In this document: piece by piece, positions 33,291 through 43,281 of the stretch
Position numbering within the stretch: the stretch's first letter is position 1
Layout: each line of letters opens with the position of its first letter
Assembly: GCA_963682025.1 (NCBI GenBank)
Contig: OY821519.1
Span: 194,071,784-194,135,783 of the forward strand
Direction: 5' to 3'
Source of the DNA: Cordilura impudica
Lineage: Eukaryota; Arthropoda; Insecta; Diptera; Scathophagidae
DNA length: 64,000 nucleotides
The notes under the pieces: generated by a model
Told to the model about the DNA's origin: nothing
The model's database searches: none
Seen by the model: only the letters and a program-made list of their open reading frames with translations
Made by a program: the position numbers and the translations under genes

Positions 33291-34244
33291 ATGGATCCTG
33301 AAGCAACAAAATCTTCAATAACATCTATAAAAAGATCAAGAGACCCAATAGCTACTCTACCTGATATTGAATCTAATGTAACAAAAAAACACCAAGGTTA
33401 TCAAATCAAGACTCTCATTTTAAGTATATACAAAACAAACAAACCGATCTAATAATGAGCCTTTTGAAGGAGTTTGAAACTCGTATGTATGCCGAGTTTG
33501 ATGAGACGATCGAATTTGATAAAAAAAAATGGAAGATATGAAGAATGAAGTAATCGAAATAAAAAAAGCCGCAATTAATGAAATGAAGAGGAAAGTACAT
33601 CAGGTGGAAGTCAGAGTGGACAATCTTGAGACAGTTGCGAAGGACGTTATAGAGATGAAAACTGAGATAAAATCATTGAAAACTCAACTACAACATCAAG
33701 AAAACTCCTGCATTGCTGCTGATCTTCGAATTAATGGCATTCCGTTTTCTGAAAATGAAAATCTCCTAAACATATTTCATAAAATCTGCACTACCATTAA
33801 TTTATCCACTCCTGCCATAAAATCAATTTTCCGTCTACAAAATGAAAACAATAAATACAAAACAAACTCTCGGGATTCTGTTATTATTGTTAAAATGATG
33901 TCTCCATACGATAAAAACTTTTTCTTAAAATCTTTGGCGCTGTTCCGTAAGTCTAACAAGAACTTTTCGTTTCGACTAAAGGACATCGGTGATGAGCAAA
34001 CAAATGATCAATACAATTCAGACATAAAATTTTTTTATAAATGAAAATCTCACGGCCACAAACTACCACATACTTAAAGAAGGTATTAAATTCAGAAAGG
34101 ATAAGTTAATTTATGCTGCTTTTTCAATGCGTGGTCTCATCTATATTAAATTATCAGTTGCTGATCAACCTATACGCATTGATGATGTATCCGACTTTAA
34201 CCGCTTTTTTCGTCCTGAAGCTAACGATGGAAATAAATGTTAAT
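33291..34244 (+). pseudogene. LINE ORF1, coiled coil plus baculovirus-FP-like domain
   Basis: The frame starts at ATG 33291 (MDPEATKSSITSIKRSRDP), shifts near 33396 and again near 33530, and continues through 33529-34044 with a coiled coil (MKNEVIEIKKAAINEMKRKV and following heptads). It then enters a globular part with LRINGIPFSENENLLNIFHK, LKDIG and, after a shift near 34044, YINENLTATNYHILKEG and AAFSMRGLIYIKL, ending near 34244. This arrangement resembles the FP25K-like domain found in ORF1 of several insect LINEs, a nucleic-acid-binding chaperone-like protein. Three frameshifts make the copy inactive. Confidence 0.6.
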
Positions 34245-34368
34245 GTAACCGTATTTATTGACTTTTATATTATTAAAACTTCTCTAAAATTCTATTTATT
34301 TCTTACTATTATATTATTGAATATCATAACAATACTAAATATTTTACTAAAAATCACCGCTACGAGCG

Positions 34369-34997
34369 TTGCTGTTAGGGTCTTTAATGATTATGAGTAT
34401 GACTTCATTACTTAATGATGAATTCAGTTCCAAAGACGTAACTGCAAACATGGTTAGAATTCTTACTAAACAAAGAAATGGTCTAAAAATTTGCCACATT
34501 AACGCGCAAAGTCTCAACAACAACATAGATGAATTTCGACTAGTTTTTGAAGGTTCTGGTGCCGATATAATAACAGTAGCTGAAACATAGTTTAAATCAT
34601 CAACAACTGATAATTTTGTATCCCTTAACGGGTATAACATTTATAGAGCTGATAGAGAAGGAAAAGCTGGTGGAGTTGCAATCTATGTTAAAAGTGGTTT
34701 GAGTTGCAAAGTTAAATGCAAGTCTGATGCTGAAGGCAATATTGTTAATAGTAGATCTGAAGACATAAATCTTATTGAATTCATTTTTCTTGAACTGTCC
34801 AACTTAAACAGAAAAATTCTTATTGGCAGTGTGTAAAGGCCTAATTGTAATGTAAACATTACTCCATTTATGAAGATCTTGGAAAGCTTAACAATGGCGT
34901 ATAATGATATTGTGATTGCAGGTGATTTTAATTCAAATGTTCTAATTGACTCTAGTCTTACCAACAGCATGAAATTTATTGGAGTCACTGCTACCAA
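34369..34997 (+). pseudogene. LINE ORF2, endonuclease part
   Basis: Forward frame 34369-34590 reads LKICHINAQSLNNNIDEFR and ITVAET, where a TAG replaces the usual Trp. The frame continues with YNIYRADREGKAGGVAIYV, then a TAA in place of the codon after IGSV, and YNDIVIAGDFNSN. These are the N, E-T-W, G-G-V and G-D-F-N motifs of the apurinic-type endonuclease that nicks target DNA for reverse transcription. The final catalytic His motif and the linker to the polymerase are missing: the sequence jumps at about 35000 directly to the polymerase, so a deletion joins the two. Confidence 0.7.
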
Positions 34998-35004
34998 TAT
35001 GTAG

Positions 35005-35627
35005 ATGATACTTCCGTCACTTTTGCCTCAAATTACTTATATTTTTAATAACATTATTACTACAAGCACTTTTCCTTCACGATGGAAAGAAGCTAAAATT
35101 TTGCCAATAACAAAATCACTCACTGAATATCGACTCATAGCAATCCTACCATTCCTCTCTAAGGCATTGGAAAAAATACTACATAATCAAATTACTTCAT
35201 ACGTTAATGATAATCGGCTACTTACTAACAGACAATCTGGTTTTCGGGCAGGGCATAGCTGCATCTGTGCTCTTACTGATGTATCCGAAGATTTAAGAAA
35301 AGAAGTTGATGATGGTTTTTTTACCACGTTAGTATTGTTGGACCATTCCAAAGCATTTGACACTGTAGACCCCAACATATTAATTCAGAAATTACAGAAA
35401 ATTATGAATTTTTCTTCAACATCGGTCAGCTTAATGTCATCTTATCTTAAAAACAGAATGCAGCGTGTGGACACCCAGTCTGGAATGTCAAATTTACTTT
35501 ATGTAAAACGAGGAGTTTCGCAAGGGTCAATTCTTGGACCTCTTCTTTTTTCAATTTACTCTAATGATCTTCGCAACCAGTTGTTGCATAGTAAGATTCA
35601 CTTGTATGCTGACGATGCACAATTATA
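35005..35627 (+). pseudogene. LINE ORF2, reverse transcriptase, first segment
   Basis: Frame reads FPSRWKEAKILPI, YRLIAILPFLSKALEKILHN (motif around R-P-I-S-x-L), NRQSGFRAGHSC, LLDHSKAFDTVD (first catalytic Asp block), GVSQGSILGPLLF and LYADDAQLY, where Y-A-D-D is the polymerase active site. The mariner is inserted directly after YADDAQLY. The typical spacing and motifs place it with jockey/CR1-type LINEs. The segment has no stop codon. The preceding endonuclease is damaged, so the copy is not functional. Confidence 0.8.
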
Positions 35628-35629
35628 TA

Positions 35630-36809
35630 ACGGGTGATTTTTTAAGAGCTTGATAACTTTTTTTAAAAAAAAAACGCATAAAATTTGCAAAATCTCATCG
35701 GTTCTTTATTTGAAACGTTAGATTGGTCCATGACATTTACTTTTTGAAGATAATTTCATTTAAATGTTGACCGCGGCTGCGTCTTAGGTGGTCCATTCGG
35801 AAAGTCCAATTTTGGGCAACTTTTTCGAGCATTTCGGCCGGAATAGCCCGAATTTCTTCGGAAATGTTGTCTTCCAAAGCTGGAATAGTTGCTGGCTTAT
35901 TTCTGTAGACTTTAGACTTGACGTAGCCCCACAAAAAATAGTCTAAAGGCGTCAAATCGCATGATCTTGGTGGCCAACTTACCGGTCCATTTCTTGAGAT
36001 GAATTGTTCTCCGAAGTTTTCCCTCAAAATGGCCATAGAATCGCGAGCTGTGTGGCATGTAGCGCCATCTTGTTGAAACCACATGTCAACCAAGTTCAGT
36101 TCTTCCATTTTTGGCAACAAAAAGTTTGTTAGCATCGAACGATAGCGATCGCCATTCACCGTAACGTTGCGTCCAACAGCATCTTTGAAAAAATACGGTC
36201 CAATGATTCCACCAGCGTACAAACCACACCAAACAGTGCATTTTTCGGGATGCATGGGCAGTTCTTGAACGGCTTCTGGTTGCTGTTCACTCCAAATACG
36301 GCAATTTTGCTTATTTACGAAGCCATTCAACCAGAAATGAGCCTCATCGCTGAACAAAATTTGTCGATAAAAAAGCGGATTTTCTGCCAACTTTTCTAGG
36401 GCCCATTCACTGAAAATTAGACGTTGTGGCAGATCGTTCGGCTTCAGTTCTTGCACGAGCTGTATTTTATACGGTTTTACACCAAGATCTTTGCGTAAAA
36501 TCTTCCATGTGGTCGAATAACACAAACCCAATTGCTGCGAACGGCGACGAATCGACATTTCACGGTCTTCAGTAACACTCTCAGAAACAGACGCAATATT
36601 CTCTTCTGTACGCACTGTACGCATTCGTGTGGTTGGTTTAATGTCCAATAAAGTAAACTGAGTGCGAAACTTGGTCACAATCGCATTAATTGTTTGCTCA
36701 CTTGGTCGATTATGTAGACCATAAATCGGACGTAAAGCGCGAAACACATTTCGAACCGAACACTGATTTTGGTAATAAAAAAATCCTAACCTCAAAAAAA
36801 ATCACCCGT
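35630..36809 (-). mobile_element. DD41D mariner, 1180 bp, nearly intact
   Basis: The TIR ACGGGTGATTTTTT starts at 35630 and its inverse ends at 36809. TA target duplications sit at 35628-35629 and 36810-36811. The interior is a single open transposase gene. Ends, length and protein fit the mariner superfamily, and the spacing is that of the DD41D (rosa) branch first described from tephritid flies. Confidence 0.9.
35737..36795 (-). CDS. Mariner-family transposase, DD41D type
   Basis: An uninterrupted 352-residue frame, close to the usual mariner length of about 350. The N-terminal half carries the helix-turn-helix DNA-binding region (VRNVFRALRPIYGLHNRPSE and a second one around SIRRRSQQLGLCYSTTWKIL). 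The catalytic half has ILFSDEAHFWLNG (first Asp), WFQQDGATCHTARDS (second Asp), and WPPRSCDLTPLDYFLWGYVK (third Asp). There are 41 residues between the second Asp and the Asp of T-P-L-D. The ATG at 36795 lies only 15 bp inside the TIR; the start MRLGFFYYQNQCSV is short for the family, where a longer M-x-x-L-T-x-E-Q-R leader is usual, so the N-terminus may be truncated by a few tens of residues. The enzyme would bind the TIRs and cut and paste the element in the nucleus. Because the frame is open, insertion into the LINE may be recent. Confidence 0.85.
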   Translation of the reverse strand: MRLGFFYYQNQCSVRNVFRALRPIYGLHNRPSEQTINAIVTKFRTQFTLLDIKPTTRMRTVRTEENIASVSESVTEDREMSIRRRSQQLGLCYSTTWKILRKDLGVKPYKIQLVQELKPNDLPQRLIFSEWALEKLAENPLFYRQILFSDEAHFWLNGFVNKQNCRIWSEQQPEAVQELPMHPEKCTVWCGLYAGGIIGPYFFKDAVGRNVTVNGDRYRSMLTNFLLPKMEELNLVDMWFQQDGATCHTARDSMAILRENFGEQFISRNGPVSWPPRSCDLTPLDYFLWGYVKSKVYRNKPATIPALEDNISEEIRAIPAEMLEKVAQNWTFRMDHLRRSRGQHLNEIIFKK

Positions 36810-36989
36810 TATAAGCAACAGAAATGAAGGTGTTGAGGACTGTATCAGAAAATTGAATGAGGATCTTAACAGAGTTTTTCTTTGGGCTTCAGCAAATGGA
36901 TTAAGTTTAAATCCACGAAAATCTAAATGTATTGTTATACGCAAAAGGACTAGCAAAGTTATAATTAGGCCAAACATACTTATAAATAA
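36810..36989 (+). pseudogene. LINE ORF2, reverse transcriptase, second segment
   Basis: Continues the LINE polymerase after the mariner: SNRNEGVEDCIRKLNEDLNR, FLWASANGLSLNPRKSK (the conserved N-x-x-K-x/K-x-K thumb-side motif) and IVIRKR, up to IRPNILINN at the 3.4 kb transposon. Frame is continuous with 35627 when the mariner is removed and with 40438 when the second element is removed. Confidence 0.8.
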
Positions 36990-37606
36990 CACAAGGGAAC
37001 AATGGTTCTGTTGATTAAGAACTGAATATTGTTTTTAAGGTTATTTGGGACGCTGAATCCAAATCTGCCCTTGGTTTTTTTCTATCAGCTCGACTTTTCG
37101 AGATATACCGTTATGTTCAAAATTAAGGCACTTCCGCTACATATATTGGAATAACTTGAAAACGGTTCACCATATTAAATTAAAAAAAAAAATCCGAAAC
37201 TCGCAAACAATATTCTCTTAAAGCCGTGCTTACTTTGTTTTTAAATTTTCCAAGTAGTTTTAGAGATATCGTTCAAGTTTTGAAAAAAAAATTAAAATTT
37301 TTTAAAAAAAAACATTTTTTTTGTTCTTTAAAAATTCCTAAAAAATAAAAATGGGACAAAAATCACAGTTTTGGTCTACAAACAGTTAGTTAAATATATT
37401 TCGAATAAAATGAGCTTTATTTCATTGCAATCGGTGCACAACTTTTGATTTTGTTCACGATTTACTGAATTGATATAAATCGCGATTTCCATACAAAAAT
37501 AACATTTTCTAATGTGTAAGTGTTTGTATGTAATAAGTTAGTTTTTTATGATTCTAAGAATTAAAAAAATTAAGTAATAAAAAAAGATTATTTCATTTTT
37601 ATGGTT
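36990..37606 (+). repeat. Left long TIR of the 3.4 kb transposon
   Basis: Inverse of 39810-40434. Conserved from about 37067 (CTTGGTTTTTTTCTATCAGC) to 37606 and at the outer 14 bp. Confidence 0.85.
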
Positions 37607-37954
37607 GCGGTAGCAAACTCATAACGCCTATAAATTTTATTGTCCCTTTATGACACCTAGTCAGTTCACAGTCAATTAAAGAGAAAAAAGAAAAGTCCAC
37701 TTGTTTTTATTGATGTGTGGTTTACCGTTGGTAACGGATGATTTTTTAAAGGAATTCCCCTGAACACATGTGTTCATTCATAAGTGACTGTCAATAAAAT
37801 TGTGGATATAATTTTTTTTGGTACTTCAGTAAAAAACTACTAAGTATTTTTATGGGTTCATTCAACCAATTTTTCTCATTCAACAAGTGTTTACGAAAGC
37901 GAAAAGTATAACGACAAAAAATATAAATCATTTTACATTGAACATTTAATCAGT

Positions 37955-37990
37955 CAACACAAAAAAGTTCAATTTTGTTCCCGTGTGTTA
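37955..37990 (+). repeat. Internal copy of the transposon terminus
   Basis: Contains AACACAAAAAAGTTCAATTT then TGTTCCCGTGTG. This matches the right end at 40403-40434 in the same orientation, ending about 50 bp before the gene start. Confidence 0.75.
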
Positions 37991-38036
37991 TTTATTGAAA
38001 ATTGTGTTACTTTGATATATACTTCAAAATTGTGCA

Positions 38037-39728
38037 ATGGCTACGTCAAGAAACACCTGTAAAATCAATCCCAACTATTTTTGTAACATATGTGGCGAAT
38101 ACACGTTTATAAAAAATAGAAAAAGTGTGTCAGATTTTATTAAAAAAATTTATTTTGACTACTTCGGATTTACCATGGAAACCCGTGACAAGTACTGGAT
38201 TCCTAATACTGTATGTAAAAACTGTGTAGAGTATTTAGGGTTATGGGCAAACAAGCAACGGACCCACTTCAAGTATAAAACACCAATGATCTGGCGGGAA
38301 CCTTCGAATCATTATGATGATTGTTATTTTTGCGCTGTCAACATAACAGGCATTAATAAAACAAACCGGTCTAAATGGATTTATCCTAACGTGTTGTCTA
38401 TTACCCAACCAGTCCTGTACTCTAGTGAGGATTCAGAACCACAACCATCTACATCTACACACAATTTCCACGACTTACGACAAAATGTTCCTTCACCAAT
38501 TTCTGAATTTGGATCAGATGACTTGCATTTAGATATTTCTTCTGAACGCGAGCAATTTAATCAGGAGGAGCTTAGTGATTTAGTGAGAGACCTTGGACTT
38601 TCTAAAAAAGCATCTGAAATTCTTGCTTCTCGATTAAAGCAAAAAAATCTGTTAACCCAAGGAACAACAATTTCATACTACCGTAACAGAGAAAAAAACT
38701 TACTTCCATTCTTTTCCGAAGACGATGAATTTGTGTATTGTTCAGATGTTCCTGGTTTAGTAACAGCGATGGGATTAGAGGAGTATGATCCAAATGACTG
38801 GCGACTATTTATAGATTCTTCTAAACGCAGCCTAAAATGTGTACTTCTGCATAACGGTAATAAATTAGGTTCGTTGCCCATTGCACATTCAACTAAAGCT
38901 AAAGAAGAATATTCTACAATTGCCTCAGTTATAAATAAAATAAAGTGCAACGAACACCGCTAGCTAATTTGTGTGGATCTAAAAATGGTGAATTTTCTTC
39001 TGGGCCAACAAGGTGGCTACACAAAATATCCGTGTTTCATTTGTTTATGGGATAGCAGAGCCAGATCTGAACACTGGAGTAAGAAAGACTGGCCTTCGAG
39101 GGAAGCTATGGTTCCAGGAAACCACAATATAGTTAATCAACCACTTGTGCCCAGGGATCGCATAATACTGCCACCTCTCCATATCAAGCTAGGACTTATG
39201 AAACAATTTGTCAAAGCTCTCAACAAGGACGGTGATTGTTTTAGATATATCAGTAAAAAGTTCAACAATTTGAGTTCGGAGAAACTGAAAGCTGGCATTT
39301 TTGATGGCCCTCAAATCAAAAAATTAATCAATGATGAAAATTTTAGTAATTCCATGACAGATATTGAAAGAAATGCTTGGAATGAATTTGTTTGGATAGT
39401 GCGCAATTTCCTGGGAAACAAAAAGGGTGAGCACTATTCGGACCACGTGGATAACACGTTGTCAAATTTCAAGCAGCTTGGTTGTAATATGAGCATTAAG
39501 GTGCACTACCTACACAGTCATTTGGATTGTTTCCCTGAAAATCTTGGAGACTTCAGTGAAGAACAAGGTGAACGTTTCCATCAAGATATCCGCACTATAG
39601 AGGAGCGGTACCAGGGTCACTGGGATAAGCATATGATGGCGGACTATTGCTGGAGCATTAAAACAAATCCCTCTAAACAAGGTTATTTAAGAAAATCTTA
39701 TAAAAGAAAATTTTTCGATGAGTTGTAA
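38037..39728 (+). pseudogene. Uncharacterised putative transposase, one in-frame stop
   Basis: A 563-codon frame from ATG 38037 to TAA 39726, broken only by a TAG at 38961-38963. The homologous position in the copy at 1111-2441 reads QWW, so the stop is a point change from a Trp/Gln context. N-terminus: paired cysteines FCNICGEY, VCKNCVEYLGLW, and CYFCAVN, a likely zinc-binding DNA-recognition region with PMIWREPSNHYDDCYF. Middle: SSKK-like linker, then LFIDSSKRSLKCVLLHNGN (Asp), ICVDLK (Asp), YTKYPCFICLWDSR, LPPLHIKLGLMKQFVKAL, FDGPQIKKLI, HYLHSHLDCFPENLG, SEEQGERFHQDI (Glu), RYQGHWDKHMMADYCW. I recall this set of blocks from unnamed proteins in many insects and cnidarians; no function is known to me. 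The Asp-Asp-Glu set, conserved also in the broken copy, plus location between TIRs suggests an RNase H-fold transposase. Confidence 0.75.
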
Positions 39729-39809
39729 TTACATTGTAATATTTGTGTATTAAAATTTTTTATTTTTCTTTAAAATTCTCTTTTTGTGTTAAATTAAAAA
39801 GTATAGCTG

Positions 39810-40434
39810 ACCATAAAAATGAAATAATCTTTTTTTATTACTTAATTTTTTTAATTCTTAGAATCATAAAAAACTAACTTATTACATACAAACACTTACA
39901 CATTAGAAAATGTTATTTTTGTATGGAAATCGCGATTTTTATCAATTCAGTAAATCGTGAACAAAATCAAAAGTTGTGCACCGATTGCAATGAAATAAAG
40001 CTCATTTTATTCGAAATATATTTAGCTAACTGCTTGTAGACCAAAACTGTGATTTTTGTCCCATTTTTATTTTTTAGGAATTTTTAAAGAACAAAAAAAA
40101 TGTTTTTTTTTTAAAAATTTTAATTTTTTTTTCAAAACTTGAACGATATCTCTAAAACTACTTGGAAAATTTAAAAACAAAGTAAGCACGGCTTTAAGAG
40201 AATATTGTTTGCGAGTTTCGGATTTTTTTTTTAATTTAATATGGTGAACCGTTTTCAAGTTATTCCAATATATGTAGCGGAAGTGCCTTAATTTTGAACA
40301 TAACGGTATATCTCGAAAAGTCGAGCTGATAGAAAAAAACCAAGTGCAGATTTGAAATCAGCGACCTCAAGTTAGTAAAAATTTGCTATAAATTTCAAAT
40401 CAACACAAAAAAAGTTCAATTTTGTTCCCTTGTG
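39810..40434 (-). repeat. Right long TIR of the 3.4 kb transposon
   Basis: Inverse partner of 36990-37606, starting 82 bp after the gene's stop codon, so the transcript end may lie within it. Confidence 0.85.
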
Positions 40435-41143
40435 TAATCAGCCGATTGAAATTGTTGAAAGCGCAAAGAATTTAGGAGTTATCTTCAATAATATGCTTAC
40501 TTGGTCTGATCATGTAAATGCAGCATGTGGCAGAACTTATTCTATGCTTAGAACACTCTGGCCCACACAATGCTTTACACCTATAAAAATTAGAATTTTA
40601 CTCGCGAAAACATATTTGTTACCGATTTTGATGTATGGATGTGAGGTTTTCTCCTGTTGCGACTCAGAAAGTAAACGAAGATTAAACGTTGTTTACAATA
40701 ACATTACTAGATATGTATTTGGACTGCGGAGATTTGACAGCATTTCATCGTATTCGAAGAAACTATATGGTGTACAATTTGAGGACCTATTGAAAATACG
40801 TATTTTAATCTTTTTACATAAAATTATTATCGCTCGAGAGCCTGACTATCTATTTAATAGATTAAAATTCAGTAGATTTAATAGAACCAAAAATATAATT
40901 CAAATCAGGCATCATAGATTAATATCAGAATGGCAATTTTATATTAATGCTATTCGTCTTTGGAACATGCAACCAGTAAACATTAAAGATATAAGCAACG
41001 CACGTTTTTTAAGAAAAAATTATTTGAGCTATACTCGTAAAAGTAATATATGTATTGTTTTTCTTCTTCTTTTTCTATTTTTTGTATTATTAAAATATTT
41101 ATTATTATTATTTAAAATTTCAATACTGTTTTTGTTTATTTAA
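40435..41143 (+). pseudogene. LINE ORF2, C-terminal segment
   Basis: Frame resumes NQPIEIVESAKNLGVIFNN, then MLTWSDHVNAACGRTYSML, RILLAKTYLLPILMYGCEVF, VVYNNITRYVFGLRR and LISEWQFYINAIRLWNMQP. These are the conserved thumb and C-terminal blocks of jockey/CR1-type LINE polymerases. The frame ends at 41143 in a hydrophobic low-complexity run at the edge of an AT-rich repeat, so the last residues are likely repeat-derived. No stop codon interrupts this segment. Confidence 0.8.
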
Positions 41144-41189
41144 CTAAACTTATTGATATAAATTTTAATTAATGCATTTTATATTATAT

Positions 41190-41700
41190 TTTTTATTTTT
41201 AATTCTTAATTATTAATTTTTAATTTTTGATTTTTAATTTTTAATTTTTAATTTTTAATTTTTAATTTTTAATTTTTAATTTTTAATTTTTAATTTTTAA
41301 TTTTTAATTTTTAATTTTTAATTTTTAATTTTTAATTTTTAATTTTTAATTTTTAATTTTTAATTTTTAATTTTTAATTTTTAATTTTTAATTTTTAATT
41401 TTTAATTTTTTATTTTTAATTTTTAATTTTTAATTTTTAATTTTTAATTTTTAATTTTTAATTTTTAATTTTTAATTTTTAATTTTAATTTTTAATTTTT
41501 AATTTTTAATTTTTAATTTTTAATTTTTAATATTTAATTTTGAATTTTTAATTTTTAATTTTTAATTTTTAATTTTTAATTTTTAATTTTTAATTTTTAA
41601 TTTTTAATTTTTAATTTTTAATTTTTATTTTTAATTTTTAATTTTTAATTTTTAATTTTTAATTTTTAATTTTTAATTTTTATTTTTATTCTTATTTTTA
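41190..41700. repeat. Heptamer microsatellite (TTTTTAA)n
   Basis: Roughly 70 copies of AATTTTT with occasional length variants, inside the LINE 3' region. It is likely an expanded A/T-rich untranslated stretch. Confidence 0.95.
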
Positions 41701-41871
41701 TTTTTAATTTTTTATCTTTAACTTTTGCTTTTTAATTTTTGATTTTTAATTGTTTAATTTTTGATTTTTAATTTTTATTTTTTAATTCTTAATTTTTAAA
41801 TTTTTAATTGTTATTTTTTTTATTTTTTTATTTTTTAATTTTTATTATTTTAATCTATTAATTTCTTCTAA

Positions 41872-42124
41872 AGGTGCGTTCAGACTACGCAATTATTTGA
41901 CCAAATAAACGTAACCCCTAAATAATGTATAATTTTCCTTGTATAATTTTCATTAAGTTATACAATATATGATATAGAATATAGTTAAATATATTAAATA
42001 TTACTAATGTAATAAAACATAACTTAATTTTGTCTTTTATATATCATGTAAGATTGAATAAAACTTTCATAAAATTAGGGGTTACGTTTATTTGGTCAAA
42101 TATTTGCGTAGTCTGAACGCACCT
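41872..42124. mobile_element. MITE with TAA duplication (PIF/Harbinger-like)
   Basis: Ends AGGTGCGTTCAGACTACGC are inverted, and similarity extends about 50 bp. TAA lies at 41869-41871 and 42125-42127. The 253-bp interior is AT-rich and non-coding. Confidence 0.8.
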
Positions 42125-42329
42125 TAAGACTCTTATTACCAGTTTTGTCATTATTTTCATCAAAAGCAATGTCAAATTATCACATTTGTCCTTAATGTAC
42201 CCCTGTGTTGTTTTAAGACTTCAGTCTTGTTACACAGGATAACAAATAAATAAATAAACTTTAAACTCTAAAACTCTAAAAAAACATTTGCATATAAAGT
42301 AAAAAATTAGTTTCTCACAATTAAACAAA

Positions 42330-42745
42330 TAAAAGTTTCAATTCTGACGATAATAAAAAAGCAACGTTATTAAAATTAATCGGCTCAGATGCATACAGTG
42401 TTTTACATTGTCTATGCAGGCCAGAAAAAACCTATAAAGCACTGTGTGAAATTTTGCAAACACAGTATGAATACTCCACAAACAATAGTATTCCGAGAAA
42501 GAAAATTATTTCATCAATCTATGAGACATGATCAGGAAAGCATTTCAAATTGGTATGCCCGAGTGAAGAAGATGTCACTTAATTGAAAATTTGGTGATAA
42601 TCTTGAAGTCTTTATTTTAAATCAATTCGTGATGGGTCTACCAGCAAAAACATTTGAGAGAATTTGTGAAGAAGATGAAACGTTAGCTTTAGCAAGTGCA
42701 TATAAAAAAGCATCTTATATATTAAAAGAATTTATGAATAAACTT
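42330..42745 (+). pseudogene. Gypsy Gag fragment
   Basis: One frame reads KKATLLKLIGSDAYSVLHCL and YKALCEILQTQYEY; after a frameshift the next reads FHQSMRHDQESISNWYARVK, FILNQFVMGLPAKTFERICE and ALASAYKKASYILKE. This is the capsid-like retrotransposon gag pattern (Q-x-x-x-E-S-I-x-x-W/F). A TGA ends the Asn-Trp segment near 42584. The region that follows is replaced by a tandem repeat before the zinc-knuckle part. Confidence 0.6.
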
Positions 42746-42889
42746 TGCATTCAAGATTTTTTTCAATATTTTTCTTCTCTCAAACCTCTATAACTAGAGT
42801 TCTAATTAACGTAGGCTGTTGACATAGGTCTAAGGACACTCAGTGGATCAAGCTCCTTCCTTCCTTGAGCTATTAACTGCTTAAATTCG

Positions 42890-43107
42890 TTGGGTTTGAG
42901 GAAAGTTATGCGTGGAGAATCAACTTTACTTTTACTGTACGTTAAATTATCTTGGCATATTTTGGCATTACTGTACGTTAACTTCTCTTGGCAAATTAGT
43001 TGGGTTTGAGGAAAGTTATGGGTGGAGAATCAACTTTACTTTTACTGTACGTTAACTTCTCTTGGCATATTTTGGCATTACTGTACGTTAACTTCTCTTG
43101 GCAAATT
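42890..43107. repeat. Two tandem copies of a 110-bp unit
   Basis: The unit begins TTGGGTTTGAGGAAAGTTAT, includes CTGTACGTTAACTTCTCTTG and repeats exactly 110 bp later with a few changes. It lies inside the Gag region of the gypsy element. Confidence 0.85.
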
Positions 43108-43281
43108 TTGGTATTATATTATAAAAATTAATATAATATAATATAATGCTGCGGAGCAGAAGGGGTCCTCTAGTGATTATGGAAACAAAGATGAATTCGT
43201 CAAATAGCATTAGCGAAAGAGAAGAAGTAAATTATGTAAAAAACGCATGGAAAAATACTTATCAAGGGCAAAGAAAGTCAA

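Larger units (their letters stand above)
36990..40434 (+). mobile_element. 3.4 kb DNA transposon of unrecognised superfamily, long TIRs
   Basis: Ends CACAAGGGAACAA (36990) and inverse TTGTTCCCTTGTG (ending 40434), with TAA on both sides (36987-36989, 40435-40437) as a 3-bp target duplication. Removing the element restores the LINE frame, so these borders are secure. The inverted arms are about 617 and 625 bp; the outer 70 bp differ except for the last 14. It carries one gene (38037-39728). The 3-bp TWA-type duplication recalls PIF/Harbinger, but the protein is not the Harbinger transposase as I know it. Confidence 0.85.
32880..42290 (+). mobile_element. Non-LTR retrotransposon (LINE), interrupted by two DNA transposons
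   Basis: Pieces: probable 5' region 32880-33290, ORF1 33291-34244, ORF2 from about 34369 through 35629, then 36810-36989 and 40435-41143, a heptamer-rich 3' region, and a tail near 42225-42290 (ACACAGGATAAC, AATAAATAAATAAAC and ACTCTAAA repeats). Removing the mariner (35630-36809) and the 3.4 kb transposon (36990-40434), each with one target duplication, restores the reading frame. The element is 9.4 kb with insertions and about 4.8 kb without. The exact 5' end is unknown. Confidence 0.75.

Noticed and set aside
37730..37765. ACGGATGATTTTTTAAAGGA resembling a mariner TIR inside the 3.4 kb transposon
   Set aside because: No partner end and no coding remnant, so similarity may be chance.
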